Source of the DNA: Anas platyrhynchos
Taxonomy: Eukaryota > Chordata > Aves > Anseriformes > Anatidae
Reading direction: 5' to 3'
DNA: 64,000 nt
NCBI RefSeq assembly: GCF_047663525.1
Contig: NC_092612.1
Coordinates: 2,017,501-2,081,500, forward strand
Below are positions 1-11,530 of the stretch, one piece after another. The notes under the pieces are model-generated. The model was not told where the DNA came from. It did not search any database and worked only from the letters and a program-made list of their open reading frames with translations. Made by a program: the position numbers and the translations under genes. The stretch's first letter is position 1. Every line of letters begins with the position of its first letter.

Positions 1-3000
1 TTCTTCTGTGGGGGCGCCTCGCTCTTCCCTCTCTCGAGTGAGGCGGCTTCGGCGCTCGTGGACCTCCACCTCCAGGTCCCGTTGGCGATCGAGCCTCCTC
101 TCGCGCACCACGGGCTCTTCCCTGTCTCGTGCGCGGCAAGGCCTCGTCTCGTCCTCTGGTTCGTCGCACTCGCGGGAGCGCTCCCTCCTTTCTCCCTCGT
201 CACGAGGCTGCAGTTCCCGGGACACGCGGTGGACCTTCACGTCCGCTTCTGCGGAGACCTCGGTGGTCTCCCGCGTCCTTTCGTACCTCACGGCTTCACG
301 GCGTCTCCTGGCATCGTCTTCGGGCTCCCGGGTGCGACACTCACGACCATCGCGGGGCTCCCGTTCTTCTGTGGGGGCGCCTCGCTCTTCCCTCTCTCGA
401 GTGAGGCGGCTTCGGCGCTCGTGGACCTCCACCTCCAGGTCCCGTTGGCGATCGAGCCTCCTCTCGCGCACCACGGGCTCTTCCCTGTCTCGTGCGCGGC
501 AAGGCCTCGTCTCGTCCTCTGGTTCGTCGCACTCGCGGGAGCGCTCCCTCCTTTCTCCCTCGTCACGAGGCTGCAGTTCCCGGGACACGCGGTGGACCTT
601 CACGTCCGCTTCTGCGGAGACCTCGGTGGTCTCCCGCGTCCTTTCGTACCTCACGGCTTCACGGCGTCTCCTGGCATCGTCTTCGGGCTCCCGGGTGCGA
701 CACTCACGACCATCGCGGGGCTCCCGTTCTTCTGTGGGGGCGCCTCGCTCTTCCCTCTCTCGAGTGAGGCGGCTTCGGCGCTCGTGGACCTCCACCTCCA
801 GGTCCCGTTGGCGATCGAGCCTCCTCTCGCGCACCACGGGCTCTTCCCTGTCTCGTGCGCGGCAAGGCCTCGTCTCGTCCTCTGGTTCGTCGCACTCGCG
901 GGAGCGCTCCCTCCTTTCTCCCTCGTCACGAGGCTGCAGTTCCCAGGACACGCGGTGGACCTTCACGTCCGCTTCTGCGGAGACCTTGGTGGTCTCCCGC
1001 GTCCTTTCGTACCTCACGGCTTCACGGCGTCTCCTGGCATCGTCTTCGGGCTCCCGGGTGCGACACTCACGACCATCGCGGGGCTCCCGTTCTTCTGTGG
1101 GGGCGCCTCGCTCTTCCCTCTCTCGAGTGAGGTGGCTTCGGCGCTCGTGGACCTCCACCTCCAGGTCCCGTTGGCGATCGAGCCTCCTCTCGCGCACCAC
1201 GGGCTCTTCCCTGTCTCGTGCGCGGCAAGGCCTCGTCTCGTCCTCTGGTTCGTCGCACTCGCGGGAGCGCTCCCTCCTTTCTCCCTCGTCACGAGGCTGC
1301 AGTTCCCGGGACACGCGGTGGACCTTCACGTCCGCTTCTGCGGAGACCTCGGTGGTCTCCCACGTCCTTTCGTACCTCACGGCTTCACGGCGTCTCCTGG
1401 CATCGTCTTCGGGCTCCCGGGTGCGACACTCACGACCATCGCGGGGCTCCCGTTCTTCTGTGGGGGCGCCTCGCTCTTCCCTCTCTCGAGTGAGGCGGCT
1501 TCGGCGCTCGTGGACCTCCACCTCCAGGTCCCATTGGCGATCGAGCCTCCTCTCGCGCACCACGGGCTCTTCCCTGTCTCGTGCGCGGCAAGGCCTCGTC
1601 TCGTCCTCTGGTTCGTCGCACTCGCGGGAGCGCTCCCTCCTTTCTCCCTCGTCACGAGGCTGCAGTTCCCGGGACACGCGGTGGACCTTCACGTCCGCTT
1701 CTGCGGAGACCTCGGTGGTCTCCCGCGTCCTTTCGTACCTCATGGCTTCACGGCGTCTCCTGGCATCGTCTTCGGGCTCCCGGGTGCGACACTCACGACC
1801 ATCGCGGGGCTCCCGTTCTTCTGTGGGGGCGCCTCGCTCTTCCCTCTCTCGAGTGAGGCGGCTTCGGCGCTCGTGGACCTCCACCTCCAGGTCCCGTTGG
1901 CGATCGAGCCTCCTCTCGCGCACCACGGGCTCTTCCCTGTCTCGTGCGCGGCAAGGCCTCGTCTCGTCCTCTGGTTCGTCGCACTCGCGGGAGCGCTCCC
2001 TCCTTTCTCCCTCGTCACGAGGCTGCAGTTCCCGGGACACGCGGTGGACCTTCACGTCCGCTTCTGCGGAGACCTCGGTGGTCTCCCGCGTCCTTTCGTA
2101 CCTCACGGCTTCACGGCGTCTCCTGGCATCGTCTTCGGGCTCCCGGGTGCGACACTCACGACCATCGCGGGGCTCCCGTTCTTCTGTGGGGGCGCCTCGC
2201 TCTTCCCTCTCTCGAGTGAGGCGGCTTCGGCGCTCGTGGACCTCCACCTCCAGGTCCCGTTGGCGATCGAGCCTCCTCTCGCGCACCACGGGCTCTTCCC
2301 TGTCTCGTGCGCGGCAAGGCCTCGTCTCGTCCTCTGGTTCGTCGCACTCGCGGGAGCGCTCCCTCCTTTCTCCCTCGTCACGAGGCTGCAGTTCCCGGGA
2401 CACGCGGTGGACCTTCACGTCCGCTTCTGCGGAGACCTCGGTGGTCTCCCGCGTCCTTTCGTACCTCACGGCTTCACGGCGTCTCCTGGCATCGTCTTCG
2501 GGCTCCCGGGTGCGACACTCACGACCATCGCGGGGCTCCCGTTCTTCTGTGGGGGCGCCTCGCTCTTCCCTCTCTCGAGTGAGGTGGCTTCGGCGCTCGT
2601 GGACCTCCACCTCCAGGTCCCGTTGGCGATCGAGCCTCCTCTCGCGCACCACGGGCTCTTCCCTGTCTCGTGCACGGCAAGGCCTCGTCTCGTCCTCTGG
2701 TTCGTCGCACTCGCGGGAGCGCTCCCTCCTTTCTCCCTCGTCACGAGGCTGCAGTTCCCGGGACACGCGGTGGACCTTCACGTCCGCTTCTGCGGAGACC
2801 TCGGTGGTCTCCCACGTCCTTTCGTACCTCACGGCTTCACGGCGTCTCCTGGCATCGTCTTCGGGCTCCCGGGTGCGACACTCACGACCATCGCGGGGCT
2901 CCCGTTCTTCTGTGGGGGCGCCTCGCTCTTCCCTCTCTCGAGTGAGGCGGCTTCGGCGCTCGTGGACCTCCACCTCCAGGTCCCGTTGGCGATCGAGCCT

Positions 3001-4665
3001 CCTCTCGCGCACCACGGGCTCTTCCCTGTCTCGTGCGCGGCAAGGCCTCGTCTCGTCCTCTGGTTCGTCGCACTCGCGGGAGCGCTCCCTCCTTTCTCCC
3101 TCGTCACGAGGCTGCAGTTCCCGGGACACGCGGTGGACCTTCACGTCCGCTTCTGCGGAGACCTCGGTGGTCTCCCGCGTCCTTTCGTACCTCACGGCTT
3201 CACGGCGTCTCCTGGCATCGTCTTCGGGCTCCCGGGTGCGACACTCACGACCATCGCGGGGCTCCCGTTCTTCTGTGGGGGTGCCTCGCTCTTCCCTCTC
3301 TCGAGTGAGGCGGCTTCGGCGCTCGTGGACCTCCACCTCCAGGTCCCGTTGGCGATCGAGCCTCCTCTCGCGCACCACGGGCTCTTCCCTGTCTCGTGCG
3401 CGGCAAGGCCTCGTCTCGTCCTCTGGTTCGTCGCACTCGCGGGAGCGCTCCCTCCTTTCTCCCTCGTCACGAGGCTGCAGTTCCCGGGACACGCGGTGGA
3501 CCTTCACGTCCGCTTCTGCGGAGACCTCGGTGGTCTCCCGCGTCCTTTCGTACCTCATGGCTTCACGGCGTCTCCTGGCATCGTCTTCGGGCTCCCGGGT
3601 GCGACACTCACGACCATCGCGGGGCTCCCGTTCTTCTGTGGGGGCGCCTCGCTCTTCCCTCTCTCGAGTGAGGCGGCTTCGGCGCTCGTGGACCTCCACC
3701 TCCAGGTCCCGTTGGCGATCGAGCCTCCTCTCGCGCACCACGGGCTCTTCCCTGTCTCGTGCGCGGCAAGGCCTCGTCTCGTCCTCTGGTTCGTCGCACT
3801 CGCGGGAGCGCTCCCTCCTTTCTCCCTCGTCACGAGGCTGCAGTTCCCGGGACACGCGGTGGACCTTCACGTCCGCTTCTGCGGAGACCTCGGTGGTCTC
3901 CCGCGTCCTTTCGTACCTCACGGCTTCACGGCGTCTCCTGGCATCGTCTTCGGGCTCCCGGGTGCGACACTCACGACCATCGCGGGGCTCCCGTTCTTCT
4001 GTGGGGGCGCCTCGCTCTTCCCTCTCTCGAGTGAGGCGGCTTCGGCGCTCGTGGACCTCCACCTCCAGGTCCCGTTGGCGATCGAGCCTCCTCTCGCGCA
4101 CCACGGGCTCTTCCCTGTCTCGTGCGCGGCAAGGCCTCGTCTCGTCCTCTGGTTCGTCGCACTCGCGGGAGCGCTCCCTCCTTTCTCCCTCGTCACGAGG
4201 CTGCAGTTCCCGGGACACGCGGTGGACCTTCACGTCCGCTTCTGCGGAGACCTCGGTGGTCTCCCGCGTCCTTTCGTACCTCACGGCTTCACGGCGTCTC
4301 CTGGCATCGTCTTCGGGCTCCCGGGTGCGACACTCACGACCATCGCGGGGCTCCCGTTCTTCTGTGGGGGCGCCTCGCTCTTCCCTCTCTCGAGTGAGGT
4401 GGCTTCGGCGCTCGTGGACCTCCACCTCCAGGTCCCGTTGGCGATCGAGCCTCCTCTCGCGCACCACGGGCTCTTCCCTGTCTCGTGCGCGGCAAGGCCT
4501 CGTCTCGTCCTCTGGTTCGTCGCACTCGCGGGAGCGCTCCCTCCTTTCTCCCTCGTCACGAGGCTGCAGTTCCCGGGACACGCGGTGGACCTTCACGTCC
4601 GCTTCTGCGGAGACCTCGGTGGTCTCCCGCGTCCTTTCGTACCTCACGGCTTCATGGCGTCTCCT
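1..4665 (-). repeat. SCFN: 363-bp coding tandem array of SCFN (about 12.8 units in the window)
   Basis: Unit boundaries fall at 1, 364, 727, 1090, 1453, 1816, 2179, 2542, 2905, 3268, 3631, 3994 and 4357, exactly 363 bp apart with no indels. Each unit encodes 121 residues on the minus strand, dominated by Arg and Glu with a few Cys (for example RECDEPEDETRPCRARD). Copies differ at only nine single sites (counting the truncated edge copy), all of them CpG to TpG or CpA transitions. The array ends near 4665, where the sequence becomes unique. Because 363 is divisible by three and no stops occur, other frames are also open; those are shadows. Confidence 0.95.
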
Positions 4666-6455
4666 TCCATCTTGTTCATATTCTCGTCGCAGAGTACGTT
4701 CTGATTCATAGCCTTCTTGTTGTGTTCTCAGTTGCCGATCGTTTCTGTCTGCATCATGTTGTTCTTCCGACCTTTGGTCTTGATATCTGCGTCTCTGAGT
4801 TTCTCTGTATTCAGTCTCATCTTCTTTTTCCTTTTCTTCTTCATAGTCAGGTTCGTTTTGCTCACATTTCTCAAAGTATCTTTTGTCCAGTTCTAGCGGT
4901 TCCTCGATGTATGACTGATGTGGTCTTTCTGAATCCAGGCATTCAGGCTCACATGGCTGGCGGCTGCTTTGTTCAAGTTCTTTTTGTTCCAGCTCACGTA
5001 GGTGGTAGCGGCTTCTCTCCTCTGTGAGTAATTCGTGCTTACGTGGCCAGTTGTGACTTCTCCTATCTGCTTCTTTTGGTTCATGTGGCCAGCTTCTTCT
5101 TCCTCCATTTGCCACTGCTTGTTGGTTTTGTGGCTCATGGTTTCTTTGATCATATGCTGGTATTGCTGGCTCACGTGGCTGGTGGCCACTCCACTGGTCT
5201 GGCAGTAGTTTTGGTTCACAGGGATGTCTGTGACTCTTCACGTCTGCCAGTTCTTCTGTCTGTGGCCCCTCTCGGTTTTGTCTCTCATCCACCCATGGTC
5301 CAGGCTGACGTGCCTTCGAGCTGCCGCACTTGCGGTGTTGTAAATCTTCTAGCCTGTCCTGCTCAGGTGGCTGACGTCTTCTCTGTCTATTACATTGGTC
5401 GCTTGGCTCTTGGCTTCTCTTTTCATGTACCTGAGGGATCAGCTCTCTTGTCCTTGTACTTCGTTTTGCATCATCTCTGCTCTGTGTGGTGCGTTGCTGG
5501 TGATGACTCTCCGTCTCTTCTAGCGTTTCAAGCTCCTGGATCCTGGTTTCTCGCTGTGGCTCAGGTTTGCAGGGGGGATGGCGATTGGTCTCACGGGTTT
5601 GTGGTTCCTCTTCCTGCAGCTGCCGATGGCTCCCTCTATTCTTAATTTCAGGCTCTTGCAGTATCTTGCCACTGGTTACTAGCTTTGTTTTTTGCAGAAG
5701 GCATGGTCCCTTCTGCAGGTACCAGTAGCAGGCCTTAGCCACTCTGAATACTAAAAGCAGGAACTCATTAAAATCTATTTCGCCATCCCCATCCCACTCC
5801 AGAAACTGCAGAATCTTGTCAATTGTCTGAGGGTCATGTGGGTTCTGCAGGGAAAGCACACACAGGGAAACAAAAAAGGGATTTTAGCCTTCCTGCTCCT
5901 TGTCAGAGAAATTAAAACCTGGGTATAATGGCCATCTTTTCTCCTTGCATCTCTCAGGTTCTCTTTTATAGCTCCGCATCTCCTCTGTGTCTTTTTTCTC
6001 CTTTTTCCTGATGGCCACAGCTAACCAGCTCTCTTTTTGGGAGATGCTGTACTCCTCCACTGGATACATTTCCTTCCACCCCTTGAAGGTAACCACACCA
6101 CCCCAACAGTCCATTCTCAATTTTTTCCCCATTTACTCTTTACAAAATTGATAAAAAAGAACTGTCGCGGACAGTGCAAAAGCACACATTTGCTGCTCAC
6201 CCTTGGTAAAAGCCTCTCCATCCCTATTTGATCTGATCATACGATTTACCCCCTCTCCAGGACATTTTGTGATCCTGACCTCCAGTCTCAGCCTTGAGCC
6301 CTCCCCATAGCACTCACCGCTATGGCATCTGCAAACTCCTTCTGGATGAACTCCTTCATCCTCCTTCGACTCAGTTTGGACTGGTCTCCATCTTCCTTCG
6401 CATGTTTGCAAAAAGTGCTAATGATGATGGAAACGCTGTCTAAGAAGTGAGACAT
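1..6455 (-). CDS. SCFN: Scaffoldin / trichohyalin-like S100-fused protein (3' end cut by window edge)
   Basis: Seen: coding exon 2 spans 6455-6318 (46 codons, starting MSHFLDSVSIII and ending KEFADAIA at a GTGAGT donor). Exon 3 starts at 5844 with NPHDPQTIDKILQFLE and stays open to position 1, so at least about 1,990 residues are present. The first 46 residues form the S100-type pseudo-EF-hand. The second EF-hand loop is EWDGDGEIDFNE, with Glu instead of Asp at loop position 1. A Gln/Glu/Arg/His/Pro-rich linker follows (about 4670-5720), then 121-residue Arg/Glu-rich units such as RERSRECDEPEDETRPCRA. Known: S100-fused proteins are intermediate-filament-associated or cornified-envelope proteins. 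Scaffoldin is the avian trichohyalin-like member, described from feather sheath, embryonic periderm and tongue papillae. The neighbour CRNN has the same exon structure and orientation, as expected. No stop codon lies in the window, so the C-terminus is unseen. Other trichohyalin-like names are possible, but the family is secure. Confidence 0.9.
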
Positions 6456-7660
6456 CTTCCTGCAGATTCACGAAGCCTGCAAGAAAAGTAGCGGACCTAA
6501 GGATGGGAGATTAGCTTGCCTCTGAGAGTGGGAACCGGGGGAAGAATCACTGGGACCAGCTAATGAGATGCTGGGTGCCGTGAGCTCTGTGTCCACTCCT
6601 CTGCCACGGTGAGCTTGGCTTCACCAGAGCGCTGGGAAGATATTCAAATGCTTAGGGGTTTTGGTGGGATGGGGAGTGTCCTCCAGCTTGTCTGCTGACG
6701 TATTTGAGTGATGTTTGATATGGGATGGCAGGATGCCCGTGTTTGTGGGTCACAGGGAGGGGACTGGGGATGGTGACTCAAGAGACACCCCAAGAACCAG
6801 TCTCCGTGGGCTCTACCCAGGCATTCAGTCGCCAGGCTCCATGCTTCTATCTCTGCTTGGCACCAAGACGCAGCAGCTACTCTGGAGCACGTCTGAGGAT
6901 GTCTAACACAGTGCAGGCATGGCCCGAGACAGGACCATGCTAGGGCAGAAGCAGTTAGAGTGCTACAGAGAGGTAAAACAAACCCTTTTTCCAGTCCTGT
7001 GACCAGTAGCAATGCAAATCAATTGATGAATCTTTCGTTACACCATTGCATCCTTGACAACTAGATTTTGGCCAAGAGGGACCTGTCAGATCTCCTAGGT
7101 TAGAGAAACTTATTTCATTTTACTGTGATCTGCTGGGCCGAAAGCACTGCTCCTGATCAAGTTTTGTGACTGGAAACCTCAAAAGCCACCTCTGTCCTTC
7201 TCACAGGATCCCTGAGCCTGTTATCGGGTACATCAGTGCTGGGATCTCAGCTCACAGCTGGGGAAGCTGTGCCCTGCCTGCCTCGCTGCCGCCATAACGA
7301 GCTCAAAGTAGGAGTGAGTGCATGCACCTGTGTGTACGGAACCCTGTTTCTTGGCATTTCCGTAGAAAACTGAAAATTTGGGCAATCTGTCCATCCCAAC
7401 TGGGAGATGAGTGCAGACCAAAGCAAGGCACCAAATTTGACTCCCACTCTCCTTTCTGTTTGGAGGAAAGCCACCTTGCCACATCAACAAAGGAGAGCAT
7501 GCAGCTGGCCAAATTGCACAAAATAGCATTTAATTGCAGATAAACCCAAAAGGCTCCCGGAAAATATTGAAGCAGGAATGCCATTGTCACCCAAGATGAA
7601 TCCTATAGAAATAACTAATTTTCACCCAGCAAAGTATGCATTTCAGAAGGAATGACTTAC

Positions 7661-7735
7661 CCAAATCACCAATGGGATCAAGTGGGATTCCTGTGAAGCC
7701 GTGCGGAGTGATCGGAGGACCCAGGTGCTTTTATA
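7661..7735 (-). promoter_or_regulatory. SCFN: SCFN core promoter and non-coding exon 1
   Basis: On the minus strand a TATAAAAG box lies at 7735-7728. About 30 bases downstream begins a short exon of roughly 45 bases that ends at 7661, followed by the consensus donor GTAAGTCATT (7660-7651). The matching acceptor (CTTTTCTTGCAG) ends at 6477, so exon 2 starts at 6476 with a 21-base 5' leader before the ATG at 6455. This TATA, mini-exon and intron layout recurs at every EDC gene in the window. Confidence 0.8.
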
Positions 7736-7739
7736 GGGT

Positions 7740-8735
7740 CCCCGACGGAGGAACAGAAAGGAGCCACCCTTTGTGGACGTTGCCCTGATTCATCTTTGGC
7801 CAAGCCCAGCTGCACCTTCATGTCCTCAGACGGGTTATTTAACTTATCATCCCCTTACCTATCATTTTAACCCAGAAATAGTAGTTGCCATGTGGCAATT
7901 CAGGCATCAGCTGGTTCCACCTAATCCGGACTGTAAAGTTATTTTACAGGTAATTGTATTTCAGATTTTTTTTTTTTTTTTAAATCTAGAATAGCTGTGA
8001 AGCATATATATATGTATTAATGGAAGGGTGTATTTTTAACGAATTCCCACTTTTATAGGTATGCATTTATATATGTATTATACACACCCATAAAAACAGT
8101 ACTGGAGTTGGAGGACATCGATAGAAGTGCTGACGTTTGCAGAGTTGTTGTAAGCACCCTGGAGACAGAGGGGATCTTCATGGCCCTCCAGCTTGGTGCT
8201 GCACCACCAGAGGTGATTTTTGCTTCCTTTTTTCATGTGCTTTGCTCATAGAGAAAGGACAGATGAAGACCTAACCATTCGGAACGTGTTGAAATGCAGG
8301 TGCACAGCAGAGAGATCTCCAAACCCTCCAGGAGATCTAGGCTTTTGTGGTGTCCTTGTAGCACGTACTGAAAAGTATCCCTTTTTTTTTGGTAACTTCT
8401 TATTAAGGAGCCTTTTTATTGTATTATCCAGGTTTTTGGTGAAACAAACAAACAAAAAAATCCAACAAATTGAAACATTTGTAAATGGTAAAGTTTGCAA
8501 AATACATAGATATTTATAAGAAAATGCCTATTAAATAAGTAGTGACTTTTCATTGAGAAAAATTGTGATAAAACATTTTTTATGTTAACTGTCTTCTGTG
8601 AATGACTTATTTTCACTTTGCTTGATCTTTAATTAAAAATGAAAGCAGAAACCTTTTGGCTGGGAGGTCAATTCATGTCGAAGCTTCATCTGGTTGCTCT
8701 AGGCAGCTTTTCCTGTAATTATCTCTACAATCCTT

Positions 8736-8782
<47 letters not shown>

Positions 8783-11305
8783 TTTTAAGTGTAAATTAAT
8801 TTGAGACCAACAGATTCTTTTATTCATTCTGAGCTCTCCCTGTGCAGGGAGCAAATAGGGGAGACATCAGCCGTGCCACTTGGGCCCCTGCGTTTGGTTT
8901 TGGAGCTGGGCTGCTGCCTTGACAAGCATGCTGGAGACATTGCGGAGAGCCTCCGGAGCATGAACCTGTCACGCAGCCTTGGGTGAGTTGCTGATCTGGC
9001 CCATCTGTAAGGTAAGATCATACTGGGTGTAGGAGCCTAATTAATTAGTGCTGGTAACAGCTTGGGGATACTCATATAAGTGCGCACAGAGGATTGTTGC
9101 TAACCATACTTCATTTTTGAGCTTTTTTTCAAGATTAAATTATACTTGTGTAAATTATACCCCACCTGTGGGATAATGATACCCTTGGGAAACTGTAATT
9201 TTATGGTAGATTGGAGTTATTATTAAAATTAGAGCATTACTGTGTGGCTGGAGCTTGTACGCACGGTGTCCTATAACAGTTTGCAATCCCCTGCGGGCGC
9301 TGGGGACGTCAGGAGGCATTGGGCAGATTTTGGGAGAGGTACATCAGGGCAGCACCAGCACCCCAGGTTTCTAAGGGCTTGGCTTTGCCCAAGGACACTC
9401 TCAAAAGCACGGACTCGAGTTGGTCTTTCAAAACTGTTACCCAACAGGGTGGGCTCTTTTTTTCCTACCCAGTTCTGCACCCATCCCTGTCGACATTTCT
9501 ATAGGGTGGCCAAACCTCTGTTGCATTTAATCAAGGTGGAACCGGGCTCCCCACGAGACATATAAAAGACCTGTTCTCTTCTGACACCTCCCAGCCTTGC
9601 AGGTATCTTAAACAGGTATTTGTGTCAGTGGGATAATTTTCATGGGGCTGTAATGTCCTCCTTAAAATGAACCAAAAAAAAAAAAAAAAAAAAGTCCACC
9701 CCAACTTCAAACACTCCTGCAAACACTCCTGATGGCAAAAGTAGTGATATTCACAATAGAGTATATAATTAGCCTGTCACTAACAGGGCTCAGTGCCTGC
9801 TGAATTGGGAGGTCAGTTTTTTATTGAAACTGCAAAAAGCAGCAGCTGAGGGATGGGCAGATGAACAGGGGGCTGGCTGGGTCTGGAGGTTTTTGACCTT
9901 CACCCAGAGCTAAGAAATAGCAAAGAGCTATTTGAGAATCCTCCAGCTGAGATCTATTTTGGAAGGAAAATATTTTTGTTTTTTCTTGTTTTCTAGAAAA
10001 TGAAATGTTTCAAGGAATGAATCAGACGGATTGGGAGTTTTGATGGATAGGTGATGAAATTTAAGTCTTGACTGTCTCATTTCGTTTTGACAATGTCCAC
10101 AGCTGTCATTAAGGTAGGTCAGAACCTGTTTTTGCTAAGGTGTTTTATCAGCGGTAGAGCAGACTGGTGTATTTTGTGTCTAATGCATTTAACTTTGACA
10201 TCAGCACTTTTAGGCCAAATCATTTTTGCAATGTGTGTTCTAGGGATCATTTTGAAACGCTGATTTTTCAGTTCTGATTCAGCGTGCAGCAAATTGTGAA
10301 ACTCTGGGGTGTCCCAGAGGAGTGACGTTTTATTTCCTCGTGAGGTCTCTGTGTGCTGCTTGTCACCGGCCACAGAGCAGGAGGTGCGGGTGCATTTATC
10401 GTCTGCTGATTTGGCTGATAGGTCACAAGTGAAAGATAGTATGGTGAAAAACAGGCTGAGCATCACCCTCCCTGCGGGATGCGGAGTCCTAGACCTGCCT
10501 GGTGGTCCAGCACGTCCGAACCCCCTAATAATCCCCACTGACTTCACCGGACTGCTCGTGCCCGCAGAGTTATCCACATTCCTACATGCACGTCTGGACG
10601 AGTGCCCAGGACCCGGTACCCCAGGCCACCTGAGTTTGAGGTTGGCTCCACTCCACGTGTGCTTGGTTTGCGTGTCAGCTTTTTGTCTCTGGCCTCCCAG
10701 GTGCTGCTGGGACTGCATGTACCTGAATAATATTTTTTCTGTTGTTTAGTATTTCTCAACTCCTTCTTTTGTAACCTTCTTTAGATAACAAGTGTTTTTT
10801 TATTTATTTATTTATTTTATTTTTTTTAATCTTCATCCCATACTCCACATTCCCCTTGCTTCTGAGATTACTAATAAATGAGGTTAAATAGGACAAATCC
10901 CTCCCATGGAGTGTTAAGCAGCTGTTTATTCTTTTCACAGCAGACACGAACAACACCCAGAGCAGATGGATGCTGCAAGGGATCTGTTCAGAGGCTGGTC
11001 ATGCCATTGTATCAATCCCGACACCTACCCTCTCCGAAGACATCTCTCGCCAGGATGTCACATCCCTGCCCGTGGGAAGTGATCAGTTCACCTCAGCTAA
11101 ATTGCAAAGGTGAACAGTAGCTTCTTCAGGCTGCTTGTCCCCGAGGCACGTTGCCTCCCTGCAGCCACCCTGGGGCAATGTGGATGTGTGGCATGCAAGG
11201 GACGGGCACCCAGGTCCTCTGTACCGTGTCAGCCTGCTCAGAGCTGGGCCAAGGGCACGAGGGCACGCTTACAGCAAAACACCGGGACACATGTGCTGTT
11301 TTGCC
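7740..11305. other. Intergenic interval between SCFN and CRNN
   Basis: No convincing gene. It contains homopolymer tracts (T-runs near 7966-7981 and at 8737-8777, an A-run near 9669-9690) and a TTTA-rich tract near 10798-10830. A TATAAAAG on the plus strand at 9561-9568 looks like an EDC core promoter but has only a weak downstream donor and no matching coding exon. Overlapping open frames at about 10119-10749 have ordinary composition and no splice or promoter context. Confidence 0.5.
8737..8777. repeat. Poly-T homopolymer (41 T)
   Basis: An uninterrupted run of 41 T. The immediate flanks show no recognisable element body, so it may be the tail of an old retrocopy on the minus strand or a simple repeat. 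Length is likely to be polymorphic or assembly-dependent. Confidence 0.8.
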
Positions 11306-11311
11306 TTCAGT

Positions 11312-11317
11312 TTTATT
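11312..11317 (-). promoter_or_regulatory. CRNN: CRNN polyadenylation signal
   Basis: AATAAA on the minus strand, 214 bases past the TGA that ends the long cornulin frame. It is the first canonical hexamer after that stop. Confidence 0.65.
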
Positions 11318-11530
11318 GCTTTGCTTACATAGGCAGAGGCAGTCTAATAACAGGATAAGAGAGAAGGTCTCAAGCCACAAATAATTCTATACAAACCAGG
11401 GGTGTGAAGCCCAGGGTTAATAAAGAGTGGGACAAGACATAACAAATAGGAATATAAAATCAGGGTGGCATTGGACAAAATGTCCCACCTTGCAGGGGGC
11501 GACAGCCTTGGTTGCACAGGGTTTCAGCCT

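Noticed and set aside
8-4711. Plus-strand open frames of more than 1,500 codons across the SCFN array
   Set aside because: They are antisense shadows: the 363-bp unit is divisible by three and lacks stops in several frames. The minus-strand frame continues in phase from an S100 domain with proper splice sites.
10119-10749. Overlapping frames of 199 (minus) and 146 (plus) codons
   Set aside because: No recognisable domain, no promoter or splice signals at their starts; mutual overlap suggests chance.
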